Shown: piece by piece, positions 24,795 to 33,153 of the stretch
Position numbering within the stretch: position 1 is the stretch's first letter
How the letters are laid out: each line of letters opens with the position of its first letter
Assembly (NCBI GenBank): GCA_963784425.1
Contig: CAWARM010000017.1
Location: forward strand, 1-48,631
Reading direction: 5' to 3'
Length of the DNA stretch: 48,631 nucleotides
From: SHZL01 sp963784425
Lineage (GTDB): Bacteria; Pseudomonadota; Gammaproteobacteria; Xanthomonadales; SZUA-36
The notes under the pieces: generated by a model
Told to the model about the DNA's origin: nothing
Seen by the model: only the letters and a program-made list of their open reading frames with translations
Databases searched by the model: none
Program-made: the position numbers and the translations under genes

Positions 24795-25706
24795 ATGCAG
24801 GAGTCGCCAGCGATCGGGAAACCCCGCTTGCTTTCCCAAGTTCGTCTACTGGCTCTTGGCGCTCTGACCGGACTGGTGATTGCGGCAACCGGACTGGTGG
24901 ATCGCTGGTCCGGCCCCGGGAGCAATCCCGGCGGCAGCCTGCCTGGGTTTGCCGTAGCCAGGGTCGGGGAAACCTACATTCCGCGCAGCCGTTATGTCCA
25001 GCTGCTAAGCGACATGGAAACCGACAAGCGCACTCCCCTCAGTGCAGCAGACCGGCAATTTGTGCTGGAGCGGCTGATCGACGAGGAACTGTTGATCCTG
25101 CGCGGCATGGAACTCGGTCTGCCTGAATCTTCACCCCCGATCCGCAAAGCCATAGCTGCAGCGGTCATTGCCCAGGTCGCGACGGAAAGCGATGCCACGC
25201 CCCCCGGCGAAGACGCGCTGCGCCAATTGTACGAATCAGATCCGGAGTTTTTTGCCGCTACAGCTCGCTACAAGGTGCGCTGGTGGCGCCTGCCACTGAG
25301 CGGCGACGGTTCCGGGATCAAGGCCAGGCTTGCTGCCGCGCACCTGGACATGCCTGTCGCCGCCAGCGAAGAAGTGGAGCGATTAACCGGCTTGAAACGG
25401 GAGCTTATTCTGCCGGAGCAGATGTTGCCATTGAGCAAGGTTGCCGATTACCTGGGTCCGGACCTTGCTCAACGCGTGGCGCAACTTGAGCCAGGTCACT
25501 ACTCCGCGCCGATCGAGGTGAATGGCAGCATGAACATCCTCTTGGTGGTTGATCGCCAGGCCGGGGCGTTGCCCGCCTTCGAGCAGCTGAGGCCGGTGCT
25601 TGAAGCCGAGTACACTCGCCGCGCTGGCGAGCAGGCGCTGCGGGACTACCTTGCGTGGTTGCGTGAGCGGACACCCGTCACCCTGGACCCGGAAATCACG
25701 GACTGA
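24795..25706 (+). CDS. Membrane-anchored PpiC/SurA-like peptidyl-prolyl isomerase
   Basis: 303 residues with one N-terminal membrane helix (LALGALTGLVIAATGLVDRW). A SurA-like N-terminal helix region follows (ADRQFVLERLIDEELLILRG), then a parvulin-like region (FFAATARYKVRWWRLPLSGD ... GHYSAPIEVNGSMNILLVVD). The parvulin core is short, so it may be a chaperone-like protein without isomerase activity. It would act in the periplasm on an outer or secreted partner. Its TGA is directly followed by the ATG of the HupE-like gene, so it belongs to the DUF3604 module. Confidence 0.72.
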   Translation: MQESPAIGKPRLLSQVRLLALGALTGLVIAATGLVDRWSGPGSNPGGSLPGFAVARVGETYIPRSRYVQLLSDMETDKRTPLSAADRQFVLERLIDEELLILRGMELGLPESSPPIRKAIAAAVIAQVATESDATPPGEDALRQLYESDPEFFAATARYKVRWWRLPLSGDGSGIKARLAAAHLDMPVAASEEVERLTGLKRELILPEQMLPLSKVADYLGPDLAQRVAQLEPGHYSAPIEVNGSMNILLVVDRQAGALPAFEQLRPVLEAEYTRRAGEQALRDYLAWLRERTPVTLDPEITD

Positions 25707-26954
25707 ATGCGGCCCTGGTCCTGCTACCCGGTGTTTTTTGCCTGCCTGCTTTTTGCATGCCTGGTTTGTTCGGGCATGGCACATGCCCATACTCCCAGCG
25801 AGTCCTTCAGCCACTGGCATTACGCAGGGCATACGCTGAGCCTGCAGTTCACGGTGAATGCGCGCGAGGTCAGCCGTATCCCCACTGGTGGTGCGGAGGA
25901 CACACCCCAGCAAAGGCTGGCAAACTACCTGGTGCAGCATATTTCCGCAGGCGACGGGGAATCCGCCTGCACGGCAAACTCACGGCCCAGGGCGCTCGCA
26001 AACCGGCCGGGCTATGTGCGGGTCGAGATGGTTTGGCATTGTGCCAACGCACCCAGGTCATTGAGCATCCATGCCTTCTTCGACCTTGCAGCCGAGCATG
26101 TTCATTTCGCCAGCATGGACCTCCCCCAGGCCATGGGCGGGGGCGTGGAGCAAAAGCTGTTAACCAGTGAAAGCCCGGATTGGACACCGGCTGCGCTGAG
26201 CGCAGGTCAATCAGCCGCCACGCGTGTACCCGGTGGTTTCCTGGATTATGTGCAACTGGGGTTCCGCCATATCGCCGGCGGCCTGGACCATGTGATGTTT
26301 CTGGTCGGGCTATTGCTGCTGTGCCGGCGGCTGCGCGACGTAATCTGGGCCGTGACCGGATTTACCCTGGGTCATAGCATCACCCTCAGTCTTGCGGCTT
26401 TGGGACTGGTACAGGCTAACGTAGCGGCCATTGAAGCCACCATTGGATTGACCATTGCGCTGGTCGCCGTTGAACGAACGGTCAATACGCAAAGGTCCGC
26501 CCTGCCCCTGGCCCTGGCTAGCTCCGGGCTGATTCTTTTGCTGGTGCCCATAGGGGAATTTCATCATGGCAGTATAGGAACCACCGGGCTGGTTGGGCTG
26601 GCGCTGTTCTCTTTTTGTTACCTGATGGGTAGCAAGCAACTGGCCGGCAAGGGAAACTACCGCATGGTCATCACCGCCCTGTTCGGCCTGATCCATGGGT
26701 TTGGTTTTGCCGGCGCTTTCCAGGCCGCCAGCATGGGGCAAAACTCCCTGCTGCTGCCGCTGGCGGGCTTCAACATCGGTGTCGAACTGGGGCAGCTTGT
26801 GCTGGTGACTGCGATGGTTATTTTGGGTCTCATCGTGCGCAGCCGGAATCGGATCGCTACCGGGACGGCAGCCGACTGGGTCGCGGCTTTCGTTTGCGGC
26901 TTTGGTGTGTTCTGGTTTGTGCAGCGCAGCTTCCTGTCCGGGATCCTTGCCTGA
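25707..26954 (+). CDS. HupE/UreJ family membrane protein with periplasmic N-terminal domain
   Basis: 415 residues: signal peptide (VFFACLLFACLVCSGMAHA), a 150-residue extracytoplasmic domain, then a HupE_UreJ_2 membrane domain with about 7 helices. The signature GFRHIAGGLDHVMFLVGLLLL (positions about 195-215), GHSITLSLAALG and HGFGFAGAF are present. HupE and UreJ members carry Ni2+ or related ions, but members of this larger clade with an N-terminal domain are not characterised. The gene has no spacing from the PpiC-like gene. No hydrogenase or urease genes are in the window, so a nickel role cannot be inferred from context. Confidence 0.82.
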   Translation: MRPWSCYPVFFACLLFACLVCSGMAHAHTPSESFSHWHYAGHTLSLQFTVNAREVSRIPTGGAEDTPQQRLANYLVQHISAGDGESACTANSRPRALANRPGYVRVEMVWHCANAPRSLSIHAFFDLAAEHVHFASMDLPQAMGGGVEQKLLTSESPDWTPAALSAGQSAATRVPGGFLDYVQLGFRHIAGGLDHVMFLVGLLLLCRRLRDVIWAVTGFTLGHSITLSLAALGLVQANVAAIEATIGLTIALVAVERTVNTQRSALPLALASSGLILLLVPIGEFHHGSIGTTGLVGLALFSFCYLMGSKQLAGKGNYRMVITALFGLIHGFGFAGAFQAASMGQNSLLLPLAGFNIGVELGQLVLVTAMVILGLIVRSRNRIATGTAADWVAAFVCGFGVFWFVQRSFLSGILA

Positions 26955-27070
26955 GGCGAGGGCTGGGGTCATGCACTGCTTCGTTGAAGCAATTCCGAAT
27001 ACCGTGCTAGCCTGCCCCCCACAGTGAATCCACTAACTGTCAGTCCGTTCTCATGGCCCAGGAGGCAAAG

Positions 27071-27979
27071 ATGCGCCCGGTGTTATTCTTTTTACTGTTC
27101 ACCTTCCTGCTTGGCAGTGCGCCAATAATGGCTGAAGAAATGCGCCCCGCCATCATGACCTCGGATGACCTCGCCGCATTCACCTATTCCACTCCCGACG
27201 CACGCATCCCCTATGGCGAAGGGCCTTTGCAGTTCGCAGACTTGCGCCTGCCGGACGGACCGGGGCCTTACCCGGTCATGATTTTGATCCATGGCGGCTG
27301 CTGGTTGTCGGAATTTGACATCCACCATATCGGTAAACTCGCCGATGCGTTCACGCGCAGCGGCATTGCCACCTGGACCGTTGAGTACCGGCGCGTCGGT
27401 GACGCAGGCGGCGGCTGGCCTGGCACTTTTCAGGATATCGCACAGTCAGCCGATAAAATGCTCAGCGTGGCCGATGAGTATTCCCTGGACACATCCCGCG
27501 TTATCGCTGCAGGGCATTCAGCCGGTGGGCAGCTTGCTCTGTGGCTGGCGGCCAGCTCCCGGTTTCACGACAACCCCCTGTTTTTATCAGCTCGAGTTGT
27601 CCCAGTAATTGGCGTGCTTGCCCTTGCGCCCGCCGCTGATCTGGTGAACCTGTACGAAACCGGAGTTTGCGACAATGTGGTCGATAAACTGATGGGTGGA
27701 TCGCCCACGGAGTTTCCAGAGCGCTATGCCCTGGGCTCGCCCATTGAACTGGTGCCGATTGGTGTACCCCAGTTGCTGGTTATCGGCGCCTATGATGACA
27801 ACTGGGGCCCGGTAGGCCGTCGTTACTTCGCAGCGGCTGAAGCCGCTAATGACCAGGTGCGCCTGATTGAAGCGACGCAATCAGGGCACTTCGAAATGAT
27901 CGATCCTGATTCCAGCACCTGGCCGCTGGTGCTGGATGCCGCGTATGAATTGCTGGGAATGCCGGCAGCCACGCGCTGA
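27071..27979 (+). CDS. Secreted alpha/beta hydrolase (carboxylesterase family)
   Basis: 302 residues from ATG 27071; AGGAGG lies 8 bases upstream of it, so an ATG 18 bases earlier is less likely. Signal peptide MRPVLFFLLFTFLLGSAPIMA. The oxyanion HGG motif is in ILIHGGCWLSEFD and nucleophile Ser150 in GHSAGGQLALWLA. Asp appears in GAYDDNWGPV and His in ATQSGHFEMIDP. It is a typical BD-FAE-like esterase or lipase. It is followed by the REP-like repeat at 28003. Confidence 0.85.
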   Translation: MRPVLFFLLFTFLLGSAPIMAEEMRPAIMTSDDLAAFTYSTPDARIPYGEGPLQFADLRLPDGPGPYPVMILIHGGCWLSEFDIHHIGKLADAFTRSGIATWTVEYRRVGDAGGGWPGTFQDIAQSADKMLSVADEYSLDTSRVIAAGHSAGGQLALWLAASSRFHDNPLFLSARVVPVIGVLALAPAADLVNLYETGVCDNVVDKLMGGSPTEFPERYALGSPIELVPIGVPQLLVIGAYDDNWGPVGRRYFAAAEAANDQVRLIEATQSGHFEMIDPDSSTWPLVLDAAYELLGMPAATR

Positions 27980-28002
27980 CAGACGGGACAGCCGGGACAG
28001 CC

Positions 28003-28092
28003 GGGGTCAGAGTAAAGTGCCAGAGTAAAAGGTCAGGGTGATGTCCCACCTTGCCAATTCCATCTTTTACTCTGGCACTTTACTCTGACCCC
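28003..28092. repeat. REP-like inverted repeat abutting lldP stop
   Basis: A perfect 28-bp inverted repeat (28003-28030 and 28065-28092) with a 34-base spacer. The outer ends are GGGGTCAGAGTAAAGTGCCA and its complement. The right arm ends exactly at the lactate permease stop codon. Such GGGGTCAGAGTA-ended palindromes resemble REP elements moved by RAYT transposases, as I recall them. No transposase is in the window. It can also act as a terminator for the permease gene. Confidence 0.85.
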
Positions 28093-29847
28093 TTAGGGCG
28101 CCACCGGCATAACCTGCAGCAAAGTGAACGGATAGACATAGGCCTGCAGCATTACCACCCCGCCCACCAGCATCGCCAGCACAATGCTGTGCAAGAACAC
28201 ATAGCGCAGGATTTCGCCCTCATGCCCATACCAGCGGGTTGCCGTGGAGGCCACCACGATGGACTGCGCATCAATCATCTTGCCCATAACGCCACCCGAA
28301 CTGTTGGCTGCGGCCATCAGGTTTGGATTCAGACCGAGCTGTTCGGACGTGACCTTCTGCAGCCCGCCAAATAAGACGTTGGATGCCGTATCTGACCCCG
28401 TCAAAGCCACGCCCAGCCAGCCAAGCATCGCTCCGAAAAACGGATACAGCACACCCGTGTGGGCGAATGCGAGCCCCATCGTTGCATCTGTTCCGGAATA
28501 GCGGGTGGTGTAGCCCAGCGCCAGCATCGCAGCAATCGTGAGCAAGGAATATCTGACCAGTACTATCGTTTCCAAATACTTGCGCAACAGCTCCCGGAAC
28601 GAATAGCGCATGTACAAACCAGCGATCACTGCGGCGAACAAAATTCCAGAGCCGGTCGCAGATAACCAGTTAAGAACGTAGATGGCCTTTTCCGTCTGGG
28701 CTTTGGCGACCACCGGTGGAACTTTTTCGACCCTTTCGTGCAATCCCATCACGGGGATATCCAGTTTCGTGTAGCCACTCCAGGCTAAGGGTACGGCTTC
28801 GGTTTGTTCTTTTCCGTCCACCACCACTACGCGCTTCTCCTGCGATACGCCGTTAAGGAAATCCTTGACCTGCGGCACGCCCCACAGAAACACAAAAACC
28901 GAAAGCACCAGCCAGGGCACCCAGGCCCGGATCACCGTTGCGCGGTCATGTTTGACCGTTTCAATTACGACGACAGTATCGACCGTTCCGCTATCGGACT
29001 CATGTCCCTTGAGTACCGTGGTGCTCCAAATCGTCTTCGGCTTCCAGATCCCCAGGAACAGCGTCAAACAGATCATCGAAATAATCGCTGCGCCTACATC
29101 GACCAGCCATGGGCCGTGATAATTGGAGATCAGGAATTGCGGTATGGCAAAACTCACGCCGGTTACCAGGATCGCGGGCCAGATTTCCTTCATGCCACGC
29201 CAGCCGGCAAAAGCCCAGATCAGCCAGAATGGCACCAGCAATGAGAAGAATGGAAGCTGGCGGCCCACCATGGACGACAGTTGCTGCAGGTCCAGCCCGG
29301 TGACTGCGGCCAAAGCAATGATGGGCGTACCGAGCGCGCCGAAGGCAACCGGCGCCGTGTTCGCTATCAGGGACAGTCCCGACGCTGCCAGCGGAGAGAA
29401 TCCCAGTCCGATCAAAATGGCGCCTGTTACGGCGACCGGCGTGCCGAACCCTGCCGCCCCTTCGAAAAAAGCACCAAAGGCGAAGGCGATCAGCAAAAGC
29501 TGGAGGCGCCGATCTTCGGTGACGCCTGCGATGCTGTCCTGAAGGATCTTGAAGTATCCTTTGTCCCTGGTCAGCTGGTACAGAAAGATGATGTTCAGCA
29601 CAATCCAGCCGATCGGCAGCAATCCGAAAGAGGCGCCGTAAATTGCCGACGCACCAGCCATCCGGGCTGGCATTCCATAGATAAAGATCGCGATGGTCAA
29701 GGCGGAGGCCAAACCCAGGAGTGCCGCCACGTGCGCAGGCAGGCGGAAGAAAGCAATGCCGCCAAGCAGCACCAGGACAGGGACCGTGGCGAGAGCCGTG
29801 CTGAGCACGGCATTGTTCATTGGATCGTAGATTTGGGACCAGGGCAT
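28093..29847 (-). CDS. lldP: L-lactate permease family transporter
   Basis: 584 residues if started at MPWSQIYDPMNNAVLSTALA, which matches the LldP start (WxQxYDP). A longer frame reads through the repeat at 29887 and is not conserved, so I do not use it. It has about 13 membrane helices, AFFEGAAGFGTPVAVTGAIL (LctP signature), NTAPVAFGALGTPI and TGSDTASNVLFGGLQK near the C-terminus. It imports lactate or glycolate with protons. The gene is bracketed by two inverted repeats, one touching its stop codon and one 40 bases before its start. Confidence 0.88.
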   Translation of the reverse strand: MPWSQIYDPMNNAVLSTALATVPVLVLLGGIAFFRLPAHVAALLGLASALTIAIFIYGMPARMAGASAIYGASFGLLPIGWIVLNIIFLYQLTRDKGYFKILQDSIAGVTEDRRLQLLLIAFAFGAFFEGAAGFGTPVAVTGAILIGLGFSPLAASGLSLIANTAPVAFGALGTPIIALAAVTGLDLQQLSSMVGRQLPFFSLLVPFWLIWAFAGWRGMKEIWPAILVTGVSFAIPQFLISNYHGPWLVDVGAAIISMICLTLFLGIWKPKTIWSTTVLKGHESDSGTVDTVVVIETVKHDRATVIRAWVPWLVLSVFVFLWGVPQVKDFLNGVSQEKRVVVVDGKEQTEAVPLAWSGYTKLDIPVMGLHERVEKVPPVVAKAQTEKAIYVLNWLSATGSGILFAAVIAGLYMRYSFRELLRKYLETIVLVRYSLLTIAAMLALGYTTRYSGTDATMGLAFAHTGVLYPFFGAMLGWLGVALTGSDTASNVLFGGLQKVTSEQLGLNPNLMAAANSSGGVMGKMIDAQSIVVASTATRWYGHEGEILRYVFLHSIVLAMLVGGVVMLQAYVYPFTLLQVMPVAP

Positions 29848-29886
29848 TAGCGTGACCTGCTTTTTTTGTAGGTTATGGAGCAACCG

Positions 29887-29957
29887 GGGGTCAGAGTACA
29901 TTTTCACAAAAGGCCGTGGGTAGAAAATCTCCATCAAAGAAAATGTACTCTGACCCC
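29887..29957. repeat. REP-like inverted repeat upstream of lldP
   Basis: GGGGTCAGAGTACATTTTC (29887-29905) and its exact complement (29939-29957), with a 33-base spacer. It shares the first 12 bases GGGGTCAGAGTA with the element at 28003 but diverges inside. It lies in the leader region of the permease gene and next to the terminator of the TonB receptor gene. Confidence 0.85.
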
Positions 29958-29963
29958 TTCAAG

Positions 29964-29992
29964 AAAAAGCCCCGCGAGGTGCGGGGCTTTTT
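29964..29992 (-). terminator. Strong bidirectional-type terminator after the TonB-OmpA gene
   Basis: AAAAAGCCCCGC (29964-29975), loop GAGGT, GCGGGGCTTTTT (29981-29992). The 12-bp stem is perfect and gives a GC-rich hairpin with a U tract on either strand. It lies 19 bases beyond the receptor stop, so it most likely ends the receptor transcript. Confidence 0.85.
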
Positions 29993-30011
29993 CCGGTCAA
30001 CTTCTCTTGCT

Positions 30012-32915
30012 TTAACGGGACAGTACGATCAACTCCACGCGGCGATTGAGAGCCCGCCCTGCATCCGTGTCATTGCTGGCTACCGGTTGTGCTTCACCGT
30101 AACCCACGGCTGACAGCCGGGTGGCCGTTATTCCCTTGCTTTCCAGGTAGTCCTTCACGGAAATAGCGCGGCGCTCAGACAGCTTCTGGTTGTACTCTTC
30201 CGAACCTACGCTGTCGGTATGACCGGCCACTTCCACCACGACCTTTGCCTGCTTATCGAGCAGGGCAACTGCCTTATCAAGAATGGCCATGGCTTCCGGG
30301 GTCAGGGTGGACTTGTCGAAAGCAAAGTGCACGCCTTCCAGGGAAATAACCGCTTCCACTTCACAACCGTCGAGGTCTACCACTGCACCCGGACGGGTAT
30401 TGGGGCATTTGTCTTTCTCATTCAACACGCCGTCTCCATCCAGATCCGGATTCGCCGGCGCAGCGGGTGGTGGTGGCGGTGGTGGCGGCGCTGACGGAGC
30501 GGGCATTTCTTCCTTGTCGAAGCCAAGCCTGCCACCGAACTCTATACCCCAGTAACGCGGCGGGCCGTAGGCTGACATGATCCACAAGGTGGCAACCGAC
30601 AGTGAGCCCGTGCGATAACGATCATCCAGCAGGTTGCTGCCGAGCAAGCTAAGGTAGTAGCGATCCTTGGAATCGCGGAATGTCAGGTTGAAATCAACCA
30701 GGGTCTTGGCGTTCAGGAATGGATCGTGTGCGCCTGGTACGTCGGTATAGCTTGCGATTGACTTATCCTCATAGGCAACCCGCAGACCAAACTCCAGGTT
30801 ATTACCCCGGTTGCCAATCGGATGGGTATACGTTCCACCAATGGTTCCCATCCACTTGGGCGCACGCGTTACCGGCTTGTCGCTAAGGTCTACGTCGATG
30901 ATGCCATCGTAGTTCGTGTCTGCCTGGAACGTGCCGAATGCGGCATGCATGTAAGAGCCGTTCCAGCGCAGCAGGAATGAATCGGAAACAGCCCAGGCGC
31001 CTTCCGCTTCCACACCCCACACATCCAAAGTCGCAGCGTTAAAAAACAATGTTTCCTGCTGCCCGTCAGGGAAAGACACGTTGAATGTCTTTTGTGCATC
31101 TTTGTACTTGACGTAATAGGAATCAATGGCAAAGCTGGCTGCACCATCCTCAGACGAGGCTTTGTAACCGACTTCAAATGAGTCAGCGATTTCAGGTTTG
31201 GTTGGCTCAGCCGCGAAATCCGTTATCGGATCCAGCGTGGTGCCCAACTGATCATTGTAACCACCGCTCTTGAAACTGTGGTTATAACTGAAATATCCAA
31301 ACTGACGATCACTGAAGTCATAGCCCAGAACGAAGCGATAGCTCGGTTCGGTCCAGCTGTGGTTGTTGTACACGACGCCCTCGGGATACTTTTCAAAGTC
31401 AGCGCCGTCCAGAAACTCGTTGAGGTCTTTTATTGGCGTTCCATCGAGGGCAAACCGCATCGGCCGTCCGGCCCAGTCCTTCTTCTCGTTGCTATAGCGA
31501 TATCCGGCCGAGATATGGAAATCATCAGTCACATCAAAAGTGCCGTCAAAGTAAAGAGCCCACGCCTTGGCATCCTGGGTGTTACACAGCAGCCTGGGGT
31601 TGTCATTGAAGAAATCCGTCGGAGTTGGCAGGCCAAAACCATCCAGGAAGCCGACAAGCTGCGCAACGCAGAACTCGGTATCATCCTTCTGGAAAAATGC
31701 ACCGGTGGTGAAATTGAACCTGCCATCAAGATTTGAACCGACACGGGCTTCCAGCTGGCTGGTTTTACGATTGTCGTCACGGCTTGCGTCAAACAAGGAT
31801 ATCGGCCCGGTTGCGCCTACATAGGAACTCGGCAAACGGGATTGCTGTTTGCGGATTCCTCCATTAACGTAAAGCGTATAACTGTCTGTGAAAGCCCAGT
31901 CCGAATTCAGGTAGTAGCCATCGATATCGACCTGGTGGCCACCATCCAAATTAAGGATGTCTTCATCACGATTCGAGATACCGGCCCGCTTGAGCGGATC
32001 GCCTGTTCCCACGGGGTATCCCCACAACGGAACAATGTATCCCGCTTGTGACTCTTGCACGATGGGCGGGGTATCGCCGTTATCGCGCACCATTTCGTAC
32101 TGGAACAAAATATTGAAATCATCGGTGGGAGCCCACAGCATCTTGGCCCGCCCCGAAAACACGTCATCCCCGCCGATATTGCTGCCATCACCTGCGCCAG
32201 ATTGGCCTGTATAGCTGGAATTGATCGGCAGGGGCGTACCGATTGGCCCGTAAACGGCATTGTTCTTGTAGTAACCATCAGAGTTCAGGTACATGCCAGC
32301 GAAGCGGAAAGACAAGGTATCGCCAACGGAAAGATTGAGCGCTGCATTGGCGTTGGTGGTGCCAAAGCTTCCATACTGCAACTGGGTTTCCGCATAGTTC
32401 TGGGAAAGTTCCGGGCGCTTGGTGCGCACGCTGATGACGCCGCCGGTGGTATTCTTACCAAACAGCGTGCCCTGCGGGCCACGCAGGACTTCGATGTTTT
32501 CGATATCAAACATTTCCAGGTTGGCGGTCTGGATATGTGGCACGACAAAATCATCCTGCATTACGGCAACGGGCGATTCCTTGTACAGGATGATGGTGGT
32601 TTCGGACACGCCGCGCATGGCGAACTGGGCGGATTTGAAGGCGGAAACCGTTCCCGACGACAGACCCGGCACATCCGCCGCTATGTCGTTGAGGTCACGT
32701 ACGGCAAAGGTCATTACCTCGTCCCCGGTCAGGGCAGTGATGGCAACCGGTGTGGTCTGGATGTTTTCTGCAGAGCGACGTGTGGCCGTGACCATCACTT
32801 CTTCCAACACACCTTTGTTGTCGCCTTCTGGCTCGTCCTCTTGCGCAAAAAGCGCCGAGGAAGTGCACATCAGGGCAAGCGCCATGCTAGCCCTAAGAAT
32901 CTGTAAGTTTTTCAT
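30012..32915 (-). CDS. TonB-dependent receptor fused to TSP3 linker and OmpA peptidoglycan-binding domain
   Basis: 967 residues. Signal peptide to about residue 25 (SALFA). A TonB-box-like VLEEVMVTATRR and a plug (IENIEVLRGPQGTLFGKNTTGG) are followed by a 22-strand-type barrel ending in YWGIEFGGRLGF at residue 799, the normal C-terminus for this family. The chain then continues through a Pro-rich linker (800-823), a thrombospondin type 3 repeat (DLDGDGVLNEKDKCPNT), and an OmpA C-terminal domain (858-967; FAFDKSTLTPEAM, GHTDSVGSEEYNQKLSERRA, NRRVEL). The tail lies on the periplasmic side, so it could anchor the receptor to peptidoglycan. The frame is continuous, so it is a genuine gene fusion. 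Ligand unknown. Confidence 0.88.
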   Translation of the reverse strand: MKNLQILRASMALALMCTSSALFAQEDEPEGDNKGVLEEVMVTATRRSAENIQTTPVAITALTGDEVMTFAVRDLNDIAADVPGLSSGTVSAFKSAQFAMRGVSETTIILYKESPVAVMQDDFVVPHIQTANLEMFDIENIEVLRGPQGTLFGKNTTGGVISVRTKRPELSQNYAETQLQYGSFGTTNANAALNLSVGDTLSFRFAGMYLNSDGYYKNNAVYGPIGTPLPINSSYTGQSGAGDGSNIGGDDVFSGRAKMLWAPTDDFNILFQYEMVRDNGDTPPIVQESQAGYIVPLWGYPVGTGDPLKRAGISNRDEDILNLDGGHQVDIDGYYLNSDWAFTDSYTLYVNGGIRKQQSRLPSSYVGATGPISLFDASRDDNRKTSQLEARVGSNLDGRFNFTTGAFFQKDDTEFCVAQLVGFLDGFGLPTPTDFFNDNPRLLCNTQDAKAWALYFDGTFDVTDDFHISAGYRYSNEKKDWAGRPMRFALDGTPIKDLNEFLDGADFEKYPEGVVYNNHSWTEPSYRFVLGYDFSDRQFGYFSYNHSFKSGGYNDQLGTTLDPITDFAAEPTKPEIADSFEVGYKASSEDGAASFAIDSYYVKYKDAQKTFNVSFPDGQQETLFFNAATLDVWGVEAEGAWAVSDSFLLRWNGSYMHAAFGTFQADTNYDGIIDVDLSDKPVTRAPKWMGTIGGTYTHPIGNRGNNLEFGLRVAYEDKSIASYTDVPGAHDPFLNAKTLVDFNLTFRDSKDRYYLSLLGSNLLDDRYRTGSLSVATLWIMSAYGPPRYWGIEFGGRLGFDKEEMPAPSAPPPPPPPPAAPANPDLDGDGVLNEKDKCPNTRPGAVVDLDGCEVEAVISLEGVHFAFDKSTLTPEAMAILDKAVALLDKQAKVVVEVAGHTDSVGSEEYNQKLSERRAISVKDYLESKGITATRLSAVGYGEAQPVASNDTDAGRALNRRVELIVLSR

Positions 32916-33096
32916 ACTGCCGCTCCGGATGGTTTTACATTGCCCGCTCTAATGGCAGGACTAAGTCGCATTAAAACGCTCTTTTAACAAAAAATCAAGT
33001 TGTCCTGTTTCTTAATCATATTCAAAGCATGCGAGTTTTGCCCCCTTATTCTGGCCGTCTGCTTTCATTCCAGCCCTGATTTTTTCACGCACTCGT

Positions 33097-33102
33097 TATA
33101 AT
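33097..33102 (+). promoter_or_regulatory. Candidate -10 element of the CorC/HlyC-type gene
   Basis: A consensus TATAAT lies 51 bases before the ATG at 33154. No good -35 is visible (a T-rich TTTTTTC run lies just upstream). The rest of the 238-base divergent gap to the receptor gene is AT-rich and holds no ORF or RNA that I recognise. Confidence 0.4.
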
Positions 33103-33153
33103 ATCGCTAACTCATCTCTTCCGGAATGTCTCCATGCAGCAGTTCACCGTGGA

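Noticed and set aside
28093..29937. A longer lldP start 90 bases upstream
   Set aside because: The extra 30 residues lie across the inverted repeat and do not match the LldP N-terminus.
28003..29957. A composite transposon carrying lldP
   Set aside because: There is no transposase, and the two repeats share only their outer 12 bases, so I call them REP-like repeats only.
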